Notes under the pieces: generated by a model | Database searches by the model: none | The model's input: only the letters and a program-made list of their open reading frames with translations | Told to the model about the DNA's origin: nothing | Translations under genes and position numbers: made by a program | Part shown: piece after piece, positions 16,919-25,591 of the stretch | How positions within the stretch are numbered: the stretch's first letter is position 1 | Layout of the letters: each line of letters starts with the position of its first letter | Assembly (NCBI GenBank): GCA_016213205.1 | Contig: JACRAZ010000027.1 | Coordinates: 62,001-126,000 of the forward strand | Direction: 5' to 3' | Length of the DNA stretch: 64,000 bases | Source: Burkholderiales bacterium | GTDB taxonomy: Bacteria > Pseudomonadota > Gammaproteobacteria > Burkholderiales > Burkholderiaceae_C

Positions 16919-18076
16919 ATGGACTTCGAACCGAGCCCCGAGCAGCGCGCCATCGCCGAGACGACGCGCCGTTTCGTCGAGAAGGAGATGCCGCGCCACA
17001 AGGTGCTGCAATGGGCACGCGACAAGGTCGAGCCGCCGCAGGAGCTGTTCATGAAGCTCGGCGCGCTCGGCTACTACGGCTTCCTGCTGCCCGAGGCCTA
17101 CAGTGGCCTTGAAAAGCCCGATCCGATGGGCATGCTGGCCTTCGTCGAGCAGTTCGCACGGGCGTCGTCGGCCATCACCACCGCCTGGGGCCGCGCGGCG
17201 GTGATCCTGGCCCCGCTGGTCGCCCGCTTCGGCACCCAGGCGCAGAAGGACCTGGTGCTGCCGCGCGTGATGCGCGGCGAGGTCTTCATGGCCCTGGGCC
17301 TCACGGAGCCCGGCTCGGGCAGCGACGCCGCGTCGCTGCGCACCACCGCCGTGCGCCGCGCCGACGGCCACTGGGTGATCAACGGCGAGAAGCTGTACTG
17401 CTCGCAGGTGAAGTCCGCCGGCTTCCTGATCCTGGCTGCGCGCACCGACCCGAGCGCCGTCAAGCAGGAAGGCATCACCACCTTCCTGATCCCCGACCCG
17501 GGCCGCAACCCGGCCATCAAGCTGACGCGCATCGAGACCATGGGCCTCGGCCCGGTGCCGACCTTTGCCGCGCACTTCGACGAACTGGTGCTGCCGCCCG
17601 ATGCGGTGATCGGCCAGGTCAACAAGGGCTGGCAGTGTGTGCTGGGCGGGCTGGACAACGAGCGCCTGTACCACGGCGCCATCGGTGTGGGCGCCTCGCA
17701 GGCCATCATCGACGAGGTCAGCGCCTACCTGAAGCAGCGCGTGCAGTTCGGCAAGCCGTTGTCCAAGCTGCAGTCGGTGCGGCACAAGATCGTCGACATG
17801 CAGCTGCGCGTGGAGGCGGCGCGGCTGCTCGTCTACCGCGGCGGCAGCGTGCTCGAAAGGACGGGCGCCTGCCACAACGAGGCCTCGTTCGCCAAGGTGG
17901 CCGGCGCCGAGTGCTACATGCACTGCGCCACCACCGGGCTGCACCTGCTGGGCGGCTACGGCTACACCGTGGACTCGGGCATGCCGATGCACTTCCAGGA
18001 CGCCAAGCTGTTCGAGATCGGCGGCGGCGCGATGGAAGTGCAGCGCGACATCATTGCCCGCGGGCTCGGCCTGTAG
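16919..18076 (+). CDS. Acyl-CoA dehydrogenase
   Basis: A 385-residue protein starting MDFEPSPEQRAIAETTRRFV. It contains PEAYSGLEKPDPMGMLAFVE, LGLTEPGSGSDAASLRTTAV (near residue 125), HLLGGYGYTVDSGMPMHFQD and FEIGGGAMEVQRDIIARGLG. The GYGYT...MPMHFQDAK stretch is where members keep their catalytic-base and FAD-dimer contacts. It lies between another dehydrogenase and a nitronate-monooxygenase-like gene, all on the plus strand and apparently co-transcribed. Its substrate is unknown. Confidence 0.93.
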   Translation: MDFEPSPEQRAIAETTRRFVEKEMPRHKVLQWARDKVEPPQELFMKLGALGYYGFLLPEAYSGLEKPDPMGMLAFVEQFARASSAITTAWGRAAVILAPLVARFGTQAQKDLVLPRVMRGEVFMALGLTEPGSGSDAASLRTTAVRRADGHWVINGEKLYCSQVKSAGFLILAARTDPSAVKQEGITTFLIPDPGRNPAIKLTRIETMGLGPVPTFAAHFDELVLPPDAVIGQVNKGWQCVLGGLDNERLYHGAIGVGASQAIIDEVSAYLKQRVQFGKPLSKLQSVRHKIVDMQLRVEAARLLVYRGGSVLERTGACHNEASFAKVAGAECYMHCATTGLHLLGGYGYTVDSGMPMHFQDAKLFEIGGGAMEVQRDIIARGLGL

Positions 18077-18105
18077 CGTGGTGCCGCGCTGACCGGGGGC
18101 CGTGC

Positions 18106-19092
18106 ATGACACTGCCGGCCTCGCTGGCGCAGGGCCTGCGCCTGCCGCTGATCGCCGCGCCGATGCTGCGCGTCTCGGGCGTGGAACTGGTGTCGGCGGC
18201 CTGCTGTGCCGGCGTGATCGGCGCCTTCCCCACCGTCAACGCGCGTTCGTCACAGGGGTTGGACGCGTGGCTGGCACGCATCGCTGCCGACCGCGACCGC
18301 GTGGAACGGCCGACCGCCCCGCCCTGCCCCAACCTCATCATGCGGCGCGACCCCGACGCCATCGCCGAGGACCTGCGCGTGCTGGTGCGCCACCGTGTGG
18401 CCATGGCGATCGTCAGCGTCGGCTCGCCAGCGGCGGTGGTGGGGCCGCTGCACGACGCCGGCTGCCGCGTGTTCGCCGACGTGGCCTCGCTGCGCCACGC
18501 CGAGAAGGCGCTCGCGGCCGGGGTCGACGGCCTGGTGCTGCTGAGCGCGGGTGCAGGCGGCCAGACCGGCTGGGTCAACGGCATGTCCTTCGTGCGCGCG
18601 GTGCGTGGCATCCATGACGGGCCGCTGGTGCTGGCTGGCGGCATCCACGACGGCGCAGCACTGTGGGCGGCGCGCGTGCTCGGCTGCGATCTCGGGATGA
18701 TGGGCACCCGCTTCATCGCCACGCCGGAGAGCCTGGCGAGCGACGCCTACCGCCGCATGCTGGTGGACAGCCGGCTCGATGACGTGTTGCTGACGCGCGC
18801 CTTCACCGGCCTGGACACCAACATGCTGCGGCCTTCCATCGCTGCCGCCGGGCTCGACCCTGCCGCGCTGCCGACCCCTTCATCTGACGAAGCGCGCCAG
18901 GTCTTCGGCTCCGAGGGCTCGGCGCACGTTCGGCGCTGGGTCGACGTGTGGAGCGCGGGGCACACCGTGTCTGGGGTCGACGCGGTGCGGCCGGTGGCCG
19001 AACTCGTCGAGCGCATCGATGGCGAGTACACCGCGGCGCAGCGCGAGACGGCAGCCCTGCTGGCCAGCGCACCCCCACGGCCACCGCCGTGA
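18106..19092 (+). CDS. Nitronate monooxygenase (2-nitropropane dioxygenase) family flavoprotein
   Basis: A 328-residue TIM-barrel FMN protein. LRLPLIAAPMLRVSGVELVS is the N-terminal segment; GVIGAFPTVNARSS, VDGLVLLSAGAGGQTGWVNG (near residue 140) and VLAGGIHDGAALWAARVLGC, GMMGTRFIATPES are the FMN phosphate-binding segments. These enzymes oxidise alkyl nitronates, but many homologues in acyl-CoA islands have no proven substrate and may act as flavin-dependent enoyl-CoA modifying enzymes. It is the last gene of the operon starting at 15218. A second, internally deleted family member lies at 31704-31946. Confidence 0.85.
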   Translation: MTLPASLAQGLRLPLIAAPMLRVSGVELVSAACCAGVIGAFPTVNARSSQGLDAWLARIAADRDRVERPTAPPCPNLIMRRDPDAIAEDLRVLVRHRVAMAIVSVGSPAAVVGPLHDAGCRVFADVASLRHAEKALAAGVDGLVLLSAGAGGQTGWVNGMSFVRAVRGIHDGPLVLAGGIHDGAALWAARVLGCDLGMMGTRFIATPESLASDAYRRMLVDSRLDDVLLTRAFTGLDTNMLRPSIAAAGLDPAALPTPSSDEARQVFGSEGSAHVRRWVDVWSAGHTVSGVDAVRPVAELVERIDGEYTAAQRETAALLASAPPRPPP

Positions 19093-19180
19093 TGCGCGCC
19101 CGGGCACGTCACACCACCGTCTGCAACGGGACGCCGGCAACGTCGCCGGAGGTCGACGCCGGCAGCGTGGCGCCCGCTTT

Positions 19181-19198
19181 TCGTCTAACGTTTGTTTG
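19181..19198. promoter_or_regulatory. Operator candidate, site D (one good half)
   Basis: TCGTCTAACGTTTGTTTG matches the shared palindrome well in its right half (AACGTTTGTTTG) but poorly in its left half. It lies 315 nt upstream of the importer operon, so it may be a degenerate or auxiliary site. Confidence 0.35.
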
Positions 19199-19349
19199 GT
19201 TTGTGGAATGCGTGCACCACATCGACCGATCACCTGTGCGAGCAACACCGGCCGTAAGCGGCGACTCTCTTAGAGGGGTCAGTGGGCGCTTCTCCCCAGA
19301 GGGTCAGGCGCGCATGGGCGCCCTCGGGTGGGTTTTCCGCATTGACGCC

Positions 19350-19367
19350 TCATCGAACGCTTGTTAG
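19350..19367. promoter_or_regulatory. Operator candidate, site E
   Basis: On the minus strand this reads CTAACAAGCGTTCGATGA, matching the first 14 positions of site G (CTAACAAGCGTTCGTTTG). It lies about 146 nt before the start of the ABC importer operon at 19513. The outer part of one half-site is lost. Confidence 0.55.
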
Positions 19368-19512
19368 AAACACGCTCCGGCTTGTCTTGTATCCGAAACC
19401 CTGAGCGGCGCCTCCGCGCGCAACCCGCCCGAATCACCGAAGCCGCCCCAAACCGCAGCCGACCGTACCGCATGCAACAGAACCACTGCAACGCCGAACC
19501 TTGGGCGCCCCG

Positions 19513-20304
19513 ATGAACGCCACTGCCGTGCCCATCCTGGAGTGCAGCGGCCTCGAGCGCCGTTTCGGCGGCCTGGTGGCGGTCACCGGCGTGGACCTGC
19601 GCATCGATCGCGGTGAGATCTTCGGCCTCGTCGGCCCCAATGGCAGCGGCAAGACCACGCTGGTGAACGCGATCACCGGCTTCTACCCGCCGCAGAAGGG
19701 GCGCATCGTCCTCGAAGGCGCCGACATCACCGCGATGAAGCCGCATCTGGTGGCCAAGCGCAAGGTCGCGCGCACCTTCCAGAACCTGGCGCTGTTCAAC
19801 GGCATGTCGGTGCTGGACAACATCCTGCTCGGCCGACACGTGCACTTGAAGCCCAGCGTGGCCAAGACGGCGCTGTACTGGTGGCTGGGGCAGCCGCAGG
19901 AAATCGCCCACCGCCGCGTGTGCGAGGAGATCATCGAGTTCCTCCAACTTCAGGGCGTGCGCGACGAGCCGGTGGAATCGCTGTCGATCGGCCTGAAGAA
20001 GCGCGTCGAGCTGGCGCGCGCGCTGGTCGCCGAACCCACCTTCCTGATCCTCGACGAACCGATGGCGGGCATGAACCAGGAGGAGAAGGAGTACATGGCG
20101 CGATTCGTTCTCGACGCGCGCGACGAGCGCGGCATCACGGTGCTGCTGATCGAACATCACATGGACATCGTCACCGGCATCTGCGATCGCATCATGGCGC
20201 TCAACTACGGCGAGGTCATCGGCACCGGGCTGCCGCGCGAGGTGGTGGCCAACCCGCGCGTGGTCGAGGCCTATCTCGGAAAGGGCCATCAGCATGCAGC
20301 GTGA
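19513..20304 (+). CDS. Branched-chain-type ABC transporter ATP-binding protein (LivG-like)
   Basis: A 263-residue ATPase. Walker A is VGPNGSGKTTLVN (near residue 40), the signature is LSIGLKKRVELARALV, and Walker B is FLILDEPMAGMNQEEKEYM; LIEHHMDIV supplies the switch His. The C-terminal GTGLPREVVANPRVVEAYLG is typical of LivG-type subunits. The ATG at 19513 is preferred; an in-frame TTG sits 12 nt upstream. It is the first gene of an eight-kilobase importer operon (ATPase, ligase, two permeases, two binding proteins, second ATPase). Its 3' end overlaps the acyl-CoA ligase by 11 nt. Confidence 0.93.
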   Translation: MNATAVPILECSGLERRFGGLVAVTGVDLRIDRGEIFGLVGPNGSGKTTLVNAITGFYPPQKGRIVLEGADITAMKPHLVAKRKVARTFQNLALFNGMSVLDNILLGRHVHLKPSVAKTALYWWLGQPQEIAHRRVCEEIIEFLQLQGVRDEPVESLSIGLKKRVELARALVAEPTFLILDEPMAGMNQEEKEYMARFVLDARDERGITVLLIEHHMDIVTGICDRIMALNYGEVIGTGLPREVVANPRVVEAYLGKGHQHAA

Positions 20305-22267
20305 AGACCGCGCGCTGGCGGCGTCTCCGGCCTCACCGGCGCCCACCGGCGCTGACGCGGCCGGCCAGTGGGATCTCGATCCGAACACCACGCTGACCCG
20401 GCTGCTGGCGCTGAACGCGCGCAACCACGGGCCGCGGGTGGCGCTGCGCGAGAAGGCGCTGGGCATCTGGCAGGAGTTCACCTGGACCCAGGTGCTCGAC
20501 GAGGTGCTGGCCGTGGCGGCGGGGCTCGAGCACTTGGGCTTCACGGCCGGCGATTCGCTGCTGGTCCTGGGCGACAACCGGGCACGGCTGTACATGGGCA
20601 TGCTGGCCGCCGGCGCGCTCGGCGGCTACGCGATGCCGGTGTACCCGGACGCCACGCCCGCGGAGGTGCTGCATTTCGCCAGCGAGGCACAGGCACGTTT
20701 CGCTTTGGCCGAGGACCAGGAGCAGGTCGACAAGGTGCTCGAGCTGCGCGAGAAGGCGCCGGGCCTGGCCCACGTGGTGTTCGACGATCCGCGCGGGCTG
20801 AACCACTACGAGGTCCCGGGCCTGATCGGCTGGGACAAGCTGCGCGACTCCGGGGCCGTGCGGCTGCGCGAGCAGCCGGGCCTGCGCGACGAGATCATCC
20901 AGCGCTCGCGGCCCGACGGCCCCGCGGTGTTCGTGCACTCCTCCGGCACCACCGGCAAACCCAAGGGGGTGGTGCTGCTGCAGCGCAACGTGCTGGCCGG
21001 CGTGAGCAACGCCTTCAAGGGCAAGGTCTTCGGCTTCGAGGAAACCATTCTCGCCTACCTGCCGATGGCCTGGATCGGCGACTTCGCGGTGAGCATGGCC
21101 GCCGGCGTCGCGCTTCGCTTCACCATCAACATCCCCGAGCGCTCGGAGACGGTGCTGCGCAACCTGCGCGAGATCGCCCCCACGCTGTACCTGGCCGCAC
21201 CGCGCAGCTGGGACAACATGCTGACGACGATCCGCGTGCGCATGGAAGATTCCACGCCGCTGAAGAAGCGCGTCTTCGATCGCTTCGTCGCGCTGGGCAT
21301 CGCGGCCGAGCGCCTGAAGCTCGAAGGCAGGGCGCCTTCAACCGCGCAGCGGCTGCTGCTGCGCCTGGGCGAGTGGATGGTGTTCGGCCCGGTGAAGGAC
21401 CAGCTCGGCCTGAGCCGCATGCGCGTGGCGCTGACCGGTGGCGAGGCCATGGGCGAGGACACCTTCCTCTTCTACCGTGCGCTGGGCATCAACCTGCGCC
21501 AGCTCTACGGCCAGACCGAGAGCAGCGCCTTCAACGCCGTGCAGGCGGCCGACGAGGTGCGCCTGCACACCGTGGGCCGTCCGTTGCCCGGCGTGGACTG
21601 CCGCATCGCCGACGACGGCGAAATCCTGCTGCGCTCGGGCAGCATCTTCAGCGGCTACTTCCAGAACGAGGAAGCGACCAGCAAGACGCTGGTCGACGGC
21701 TGGCTGCACACCGGCGACGCCGGCTACGTCGAAAAAGACGGGCATCTGGTGGTGCTGGGCCGCGTGTCCGAGGTCGTGCACACGGCCAAGGGCGAGCGCT
21801 ACATTCCCGGCTACATCGAGAACCGCATCAAGTTCAGCCCCTACGTTCGCGACGTAGCCGTGTTGGGCACCGGCCGCGACCACCTCTGTGCGATGGTCTG
21901 CATCGACAGCGAAGCGGTCGGGCACTGGGCCGAGGTGCGCGGCATTCCCTACATCTCGTATGCCGACCTGTCGCAGAAGCCCGAGGTCATCGAACTCGTG
22001 GCCGGCGTGATCCGGCACGTCAACCAGGCCCAGCCGGAGGGCTTGCGCATCCGGCGTTTCGTCAACCTGCACAAGGAGTTCGATGCCGACGATGGCGAGA
22101 TCACCCGCACGCGAAAGCTGCGGCGCAGCGTGATCGACGAGCACTACGCGGCCGTCATCCAGGCGCTCTATTCCGACGCCCGTTCCGTGCGGATGAAGGC
22201 GCAGATCACCTACGACACCGGGGAAACCGGCGTCATCGAGCGTGAGCTCGCGCTGAAGGATCTCTGA
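20294..22267 (+). CDS. AMP-forming long-chain acyl-CoA synthetase-like ligase embedded in the importer operon
   Basis: A 657-residue ANL-superfamily enzyme that activates a carboxylic acid to acyl-CoA through an acyl-AMP. The P-loop is VFVHSSGTTGKPKGVVLLQR (near residue 215). Other motifs are YLPMAWIGDF, LYGQTESSAFNAVQ and DGWLHTGDAGYVEKDGHLVV. The C-terminal lysine region follows VSEVVHTAKGERYIPGYIEN. It overlaps the upstream ATPase gene and sits 2 nt before the LivH-like permease, so it is co-translated with the importer. This implies that the imported solute is an acid converted to its CoA thioester on entry. The chain type is unknown. Confidence 0.9.
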   Translation: MQREDRALAASPASPAPTGADAAGQWDLDPNTTLTRLLALNARNHGPRVALREKALGIWQEFTWTQVLDEVLAVAAGLEHLGFTAGDSLLVLGDNRARLYMGMLAAGALGGYAMPVYPDATPAEVLHFASEAQARFALAEDQEQVDKVLELREKAPGLAHVVFDDPRGLNHYEVPGLIGWDKLRDSGAVRLREQPGLRDEIIQRSRPDGPAVFVHSSGTTGKPKGVVLLQRNVLAGVSNAFKGKVFGFEETILAYLPMAWIGDFAVSMAAGVALRFTINIPERSETVLRNLREIAPTLYLAAPRSWDNMLTTIRVRMEDSTPLKKRVFDRFVALGIAAERLKLEGRAPSTAQRLLLRLGEWMVFGPVKDQLGLSRMRVALTGGEAMGEDTFLFYRALGINLRQLYGQTESSAFNAVQAADEVRLHTVGRPLPGVDCRIADDGEILLRSGSIFSGYFQNEEATSKTLVDGWLHTGDAGYVEKDGHLVVLGRVSEVVHTAKGERYIPGYIENRIKFSPYVRDVAVLGTGRDHLCAMVCIDSEAVGHWAEVRGIPYISYADLSQKPEVIELVAGVIRHVNQAQPEGLRIRRFVNLHKEFDADDGEITRTRKLRRSVIDEHYAAVIQALYSDARSVRMKAQITYDTGETGVIERELALKDL

Positions 22268-22269
22268 AC

Positions 22270-23157
22270 ATGGATTGGCCCTTTTTCCTCGAACTGGCGA
22301 TCAATGGCGCGCTGTCCGGGCTGATGTATTCGCTGGTGGCGCTGGGCATCGTGCTGATCTACAAGTCCTCGTCGGTGCCCAACCTGGCGCAGGGTGCGCT
22401 CGCGATGCTGGGCGCCTACGTGGTGCTGGCGCTGTTCGAGACCCTGAAGCTGCCCATCTGGGCGGCGCTGCCCGTGGGCATGCTGGTCATGTTCGGCATC
22501 GGGATGGGCATCGAGCGCGTGGCATTGCGTCGCCTGGCGGGCCGCCCGTTGATCATGATCCTCATGATGACGCTGGCGCTAGACATCTTCGTGCGCGCAG
22601 CGGCGCTCGTCGCCTGGGGCGGCACGAACCGCCCGCTGCCGCTGCCGATCTCGTCGGACCCGCTGTTCATCGGGCCGGTGCTCATCAACCGCAGCTACGT
22701 CGCCGGCGGCGCGGTGGCGATCGGCCTGTTCGGCTTCTTCCTGCTGTTCTTCCGCACGCGCATGGGCATCGTGCTGCGCGCCATCTCGGACGACTACACC
22801 GCCTCGTGGTCGGTGGGCATCTCGGTGGAGCGCGGCGTGGCGCTGTCGTGGGCGATGTCGGCCGTGGTGGCCACGCTCGCCGGCGCGCTGTGGGGCTCGA
22901 TCCAGGGCGTGGACCAGTCGCTGTCGCTGCTGCTGCTGATGGGCATCACCGTCGCGGTGCTGGGCGGCCTGGACAGCATCGGCGGCACCATCGTCGCGGG
23001 CCTGCTGCTGGGCATGTTCCAGGGCGTCGCCTCGGGCTACCTCGACCGCCTGGTCGGCGGCGGCAGCCGCGAGCTGGTGGTGGCCGCCACGCTCGTGCTC
23101 ACCATCCTGATCCGCCCCCACGGCCTGTTCGGCCGCGAAGACATCCAGAGGATCTGA
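22270..23157 (+). CDS. Branched-chain-type ABC transporter permease (LivH-like)
   Basis: A 295-residue inner-membrane protein with about eight hydrophobic segments. INGALSGLMYSLVALGIVLI and SSSVPNLAQGALAMLGAYVV are the characteristic opening of LivH permeases. The later segments MGITVAVLGGLDSIGGTIVA and GLLLGMFQGVASGYLD carry the EAA-like coupling loop. It lies directly after the acyl-CoA ligase (2-nt gap) and 5 nt before the LivM-like gene. Confidence 0.93.
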   Translation: MDWPFFLELAINGALSGLMYSLVALGIVLIYKSSSVPNLAQGALAMLGAYVVLALFETLKLPIWAALPVGMLVMFGIGMGIERVALRRLAGRPLIMILMMTLALDIFVRAAALVAWGGTNRPLPLPISSDPLFIGPVLINRSYVAGGAVAIGLFGFFLLFFRTRMGIVLRAISDDYTASWSVGISVERGVALSWAMSAVVATLAGALWGSIQGVDQSLSLLLLMGITVAVLGGLDSIGGTIVAGLLLGMFQGVASGYLDRLVGGGSRELVVAATLVLTILIRPHGLFGREDIQRI

Positions 23158-23162
23158 TCACC

Positions 23163-24236
23163 ATGTTTTTTCGTCAGGCCGGCATCCACCACAGCACCTA
23201 CCGCGGCGACCGGCAGCTGTTTCCCATTCCCTTCGACCGCTGGCAGATCGCCGTGCTGATGGTGCTGGCGGTCGCTGCGCCGGTCCTGCTGAGCCCGCTG
23301 TACATGAAGAGCTACATGCTGCCATGGCTCATCTGGACGGCCGCCGCGCTGGGCCTGAATCTGATCCTCGGCTGGGCCGGGCAGTTCCACTTCGGCTACG
23401 CCGCCATCATGGGCATCGGCGCCTACACCGCGGTGCATGCCACGCTGAAGGGAATTCCGTTCGAGATCGCGCTGCTGCTGGCCGGTGCCGTGTCCACCCT
23501 CATCGGCAGCGCGTTCGCGATCACCGCGCTGCGCGTGAGAGGTCTGTATCTCGCGCTGAGCACGCTGGCGCTGCAATTCGTGATGGACTGGGTGATCAAC
23601 AAGGTGCCGGCCGTCAGCGGCGGCACGCAGGCCACGATTCAGGCGCCGCCGCTGCGGCTGCTGGGCATGGAGGTGGCTTCCGATGCCTGGCTCTACTACG
23701 TGGCGCTGGTGTGGTGCGTATTGGTCACCGTGTTCATGCTCAACCTGCGCCGCTCCGGGCTGGGCCGCGCGCTGGTGGCCGTGCGCGAGAAGGACTTCGC
23801 CGCCGCGGTCATTGGGGTCAACAGCTTCTACTACAAGCTGGTGGCCTTCGCGATGTCGTCGTTCATCGGCGGCGTCACGGGCGCGATCCTCATCTTCACC
23901 TTCTACCGCGCGGTCACGCCCGAGCAGTTCGCCGTGAACGTGTCGATCCAGGTGCTGGCGATGGTGATCGTCGGCGGCCTGGGCAGCATCATCGGCTGCT
24001 ACTTCGGCGTCGCCTTCATCCTGCTGCTGCCGGGCATCGTGGCCAACCTGATCTTCGCCGCCGCCCAGGCTGCCGACTTGAAGATCGGCATCGAGCTGCT
24101 GGCGCACATCCCGGCGTTCCTCTACGGCGTGCTCATCATCGGGTTTCTCCTGTTCGAGCCACTGGGCCTGGCCAAGATCTACAGCAACCTGCGCAACTAC
24201 TTCATCTTCTGGCCTTTCGGCTATGCCCGCCGGTAG
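23163..24236 (+). CDS. Branched-chain-type ABC transporter permease (LivM-like)
   Basis: A 357-residue inner-membrane protein with about nine hydrophobic segments. Key stretches are GLNLILGWAGQFHFGYAAIM, GIGAYTAVHATLKGIP, RGLYLALSTLALQFVMDWVI and VIVGGLGSIIGCYFGVAFIL. The usual GlnMet GQ(V/L)SLGHAAF opening of LivM is modified to GQFHFGYAAIM. It pairs with the LivH-like permease to form the channel. The ATG at 23163 follows the previous stop by 5 nt. Confidence 0.92.
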   Translation: MFFRQAGIHHSTYRGDRQLFPIPFDRWQIAVLMVLAVAAPVLLSPLYMKSYMLPWLIWTAAALGLNLILGWAGQFHFGYAAIMGIGAYTAVHATLKGIPFEIALLLAGAVSTLIGSAFAITALRVRGLYLALSTLALQFVMDWVINKVPAVSGGTQATIQAPPLRLLGMEVASDAWLYYVALVWCVLVTVFMLNLRRSGLGRALVAVREKDFAAAVIGVNSFYYKLVAFAMSSFIGGVTGAILIFTFYRAVTPEQFAVNVSIQVLAMVIVGGLGSIIGCYFGVAFILLLPGIVANLIFAAAQAADLKIGIELLAHIPAFLYGVLIIGFLLFEPLGLAKIYSNLRNYFIFWPFGYARR

Positions 24237-24277
24237 ATGCGCCTCACCCCACCACAACCCTGACGAGGAGTGTCCCC

Positions 24278-25522
24278 ATGATCCGACGACTCAAACTGCT
24301 GATCGGCGCCGCCGCGTTCGCGGTGGGGGCGCAAGCCTCGTTCGCCGCCGAGCCGATCCGCTTCGCGCTGTGCTACGACCTGACCAAGGCATACACCTTC
24401 GTCACCCCCCAGTTCGCCCAGGCTGCCAAGGACTACGCGGCGCTGACCAATCTGCGGGGTGGCATCGAAGGCAATCCGGTCGAGATCATCGTGCAGGACC
24501 ACGGCAACGAGCCGCAGCGCGGCATCGAGTGCTACGAGCGGGTGAAGGGCCAGGCGCTCACGGTTGACCTGTTGTCCACACCGGTGTCGCGTGCCGTCCT
24601 TCCGCGCGCCATGAAGGACGGCGAGGTCATGATCCAGGCCATGGTCGGCCGTGGCGACGCCGTTGACGGCGAAGTCTTCAAGTGGGTCTTCCCCTTGGGC
24701 CCGACCTACTGGGGCCAGGCGGCCAACATCGTCGGTCACTTCAAGAAGCAGTCCGGCGGCAATCTGAAGGGCAAGAAGATCGCCTTCCTGTACATCGACT
24801 ACCCGTTCGGCCAGGAGCCCATTCCCGTCATGCAGGAACTGCAGAAGCGGGAAGGCTTCGAACTCCAGTTGTTCCCCTACCCGCTTCCCGGCAACGACCA
24901 GACTTCGGCATGGTCGCAGCTGCGGCGGTTCCAGCCGGACCTGATCGTGCACTGGGCCTTCTCGGCCATGCACGTGGTGGCGGCCAAGGAAGCCAAGCGC
25001 AACGGCATCCCGCTGGACCGGGTGGTCAGCGTGAACTGGCTGAACGATGTGGACATCGCCAATATCGGCGCTGAGGCGGCCAAGGGAATCCGGCGCGCCA
25101 CGCCGGTGGTCAGTGGCACCGATCACCCCACCATCAAGGCCATCCTCCAGGAGCTCTACGACAAGGGCAAGGGCAATGGCGATCGAAAGCTCGTGTCTGA
25201 CATCTACTACGGGCTGGGATTGGCGACCTATGCCACGATCTTCGAAGGCGCCCGTCTGGCCCTGAAGAGCGAAAAAGCCCCGCTGACGGCGGAGAAGATG
25301 CGCAAGGGGCTCGAGAGCATTCGCAACTTCGACGCCGGCGGGCTGCAACCCGCCCTGACCGTGACAGCCAAGGATCATGGCGGTGGCGGCAAGACGCGCA
25401 TCGAGATGTGGGACGGCGCCAAGTGGGTCCCGCAGAGCGACTGGTCTGCCGACTACGCCGACCTCGTCTGGAGTACCGTGAAGCAGCATTCTGGCGAGTT
25501 CGCCAAGTCGGCCGGCAAGTGA
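24278..25522 (+). CDS. Periplasmic ABC substrate-binding protein (copy 1)
   Basis: A 414-residue periplasmic binding protein of the branched-chain-type (type I) fold. A cleavable signal peptide spans about residues 1-23 (MIRRLKLLIGAAAFAVGAQ, then ASFAAEP). The mature part begins IRFALCYDLTKAYTFVTPQF and contains FLYIDYPFGQEPIPV and NWLNDVDIANIGAEAAKGI. An AGGAG site precedes the ATG. It is followed 69 nt later by a close paralogue. The conserved CYDLTK...DYAALTNLRGG opening differs from classical LivJ/LivK and suggests a non-amino-acid ligand, in line with the ligase gene in the same operon. Confidence 0.92.
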   Translation: MIRRLKLLIGAAAFAVGAQASFAAEPIRFALCYDLTKAYTFVTPQFAQAAKDYAALTNLRGGIEGNPVEIIVQDHGNEPQRGIECYERVKGQALTVDLLSTPVSRAVLPRAMKDGEVMIQAMVGRGDAVDGEVFKWVFPLGPTYWGQAANIVGHFKKQSGGNLKGKKIAFLYIDYPFGQEPIPVMQELQKREGFELQLFPYPLPGNDQTSAWSQLRRFQPDLIVHWAFSAMHVVAAKEAKRNGIPLDRVVSVNWLNDVDIANIGAEAAKGIRRATPVVSGTDHPTIKAILQELYDKGKGNGDRKLVSDIYYGLGLATYATIFEGARLALKSEKAPLTAEKMRKGLESIRNFDAGGLQPALTVTAKDHGGGGKTRIEMWDGAKWVPQSDWSADYADLVWSTVKQHSGEFAKSAGK

Positions 25523-25591
25523 GCCTACACGGCGAGCCTGGATGACAGCACCCAGTCGGGTGGCGGAGCCCACTTTGAAGGAGACTACGAC

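Larger units (their letters stand above)
19093..19512. promoter_or_regulatory. 420-nt intergenic region upstream of the ABC importer operon
   Basis: No open frame here looks like a gene. The region lies between the end of the dehydrogenase operon and the importer operon and carries two palindrome-like matches to the shared operator (19181-19198 and 19350-19367), so it probably holds the importer promoter. I could not identify a convincing -35/-10 pair or a terminator hairpin by eye. Confidence 0.5.

Noticed and set aside
19990-20030. Unusual ABC signature LSIGLKKR in the LivG-like ATPase as a sign of inactivity
   Set aside because: LivG-type ATPases commonly deviate from LSGGQ; Walker A, Walker B and the switch His are intact.
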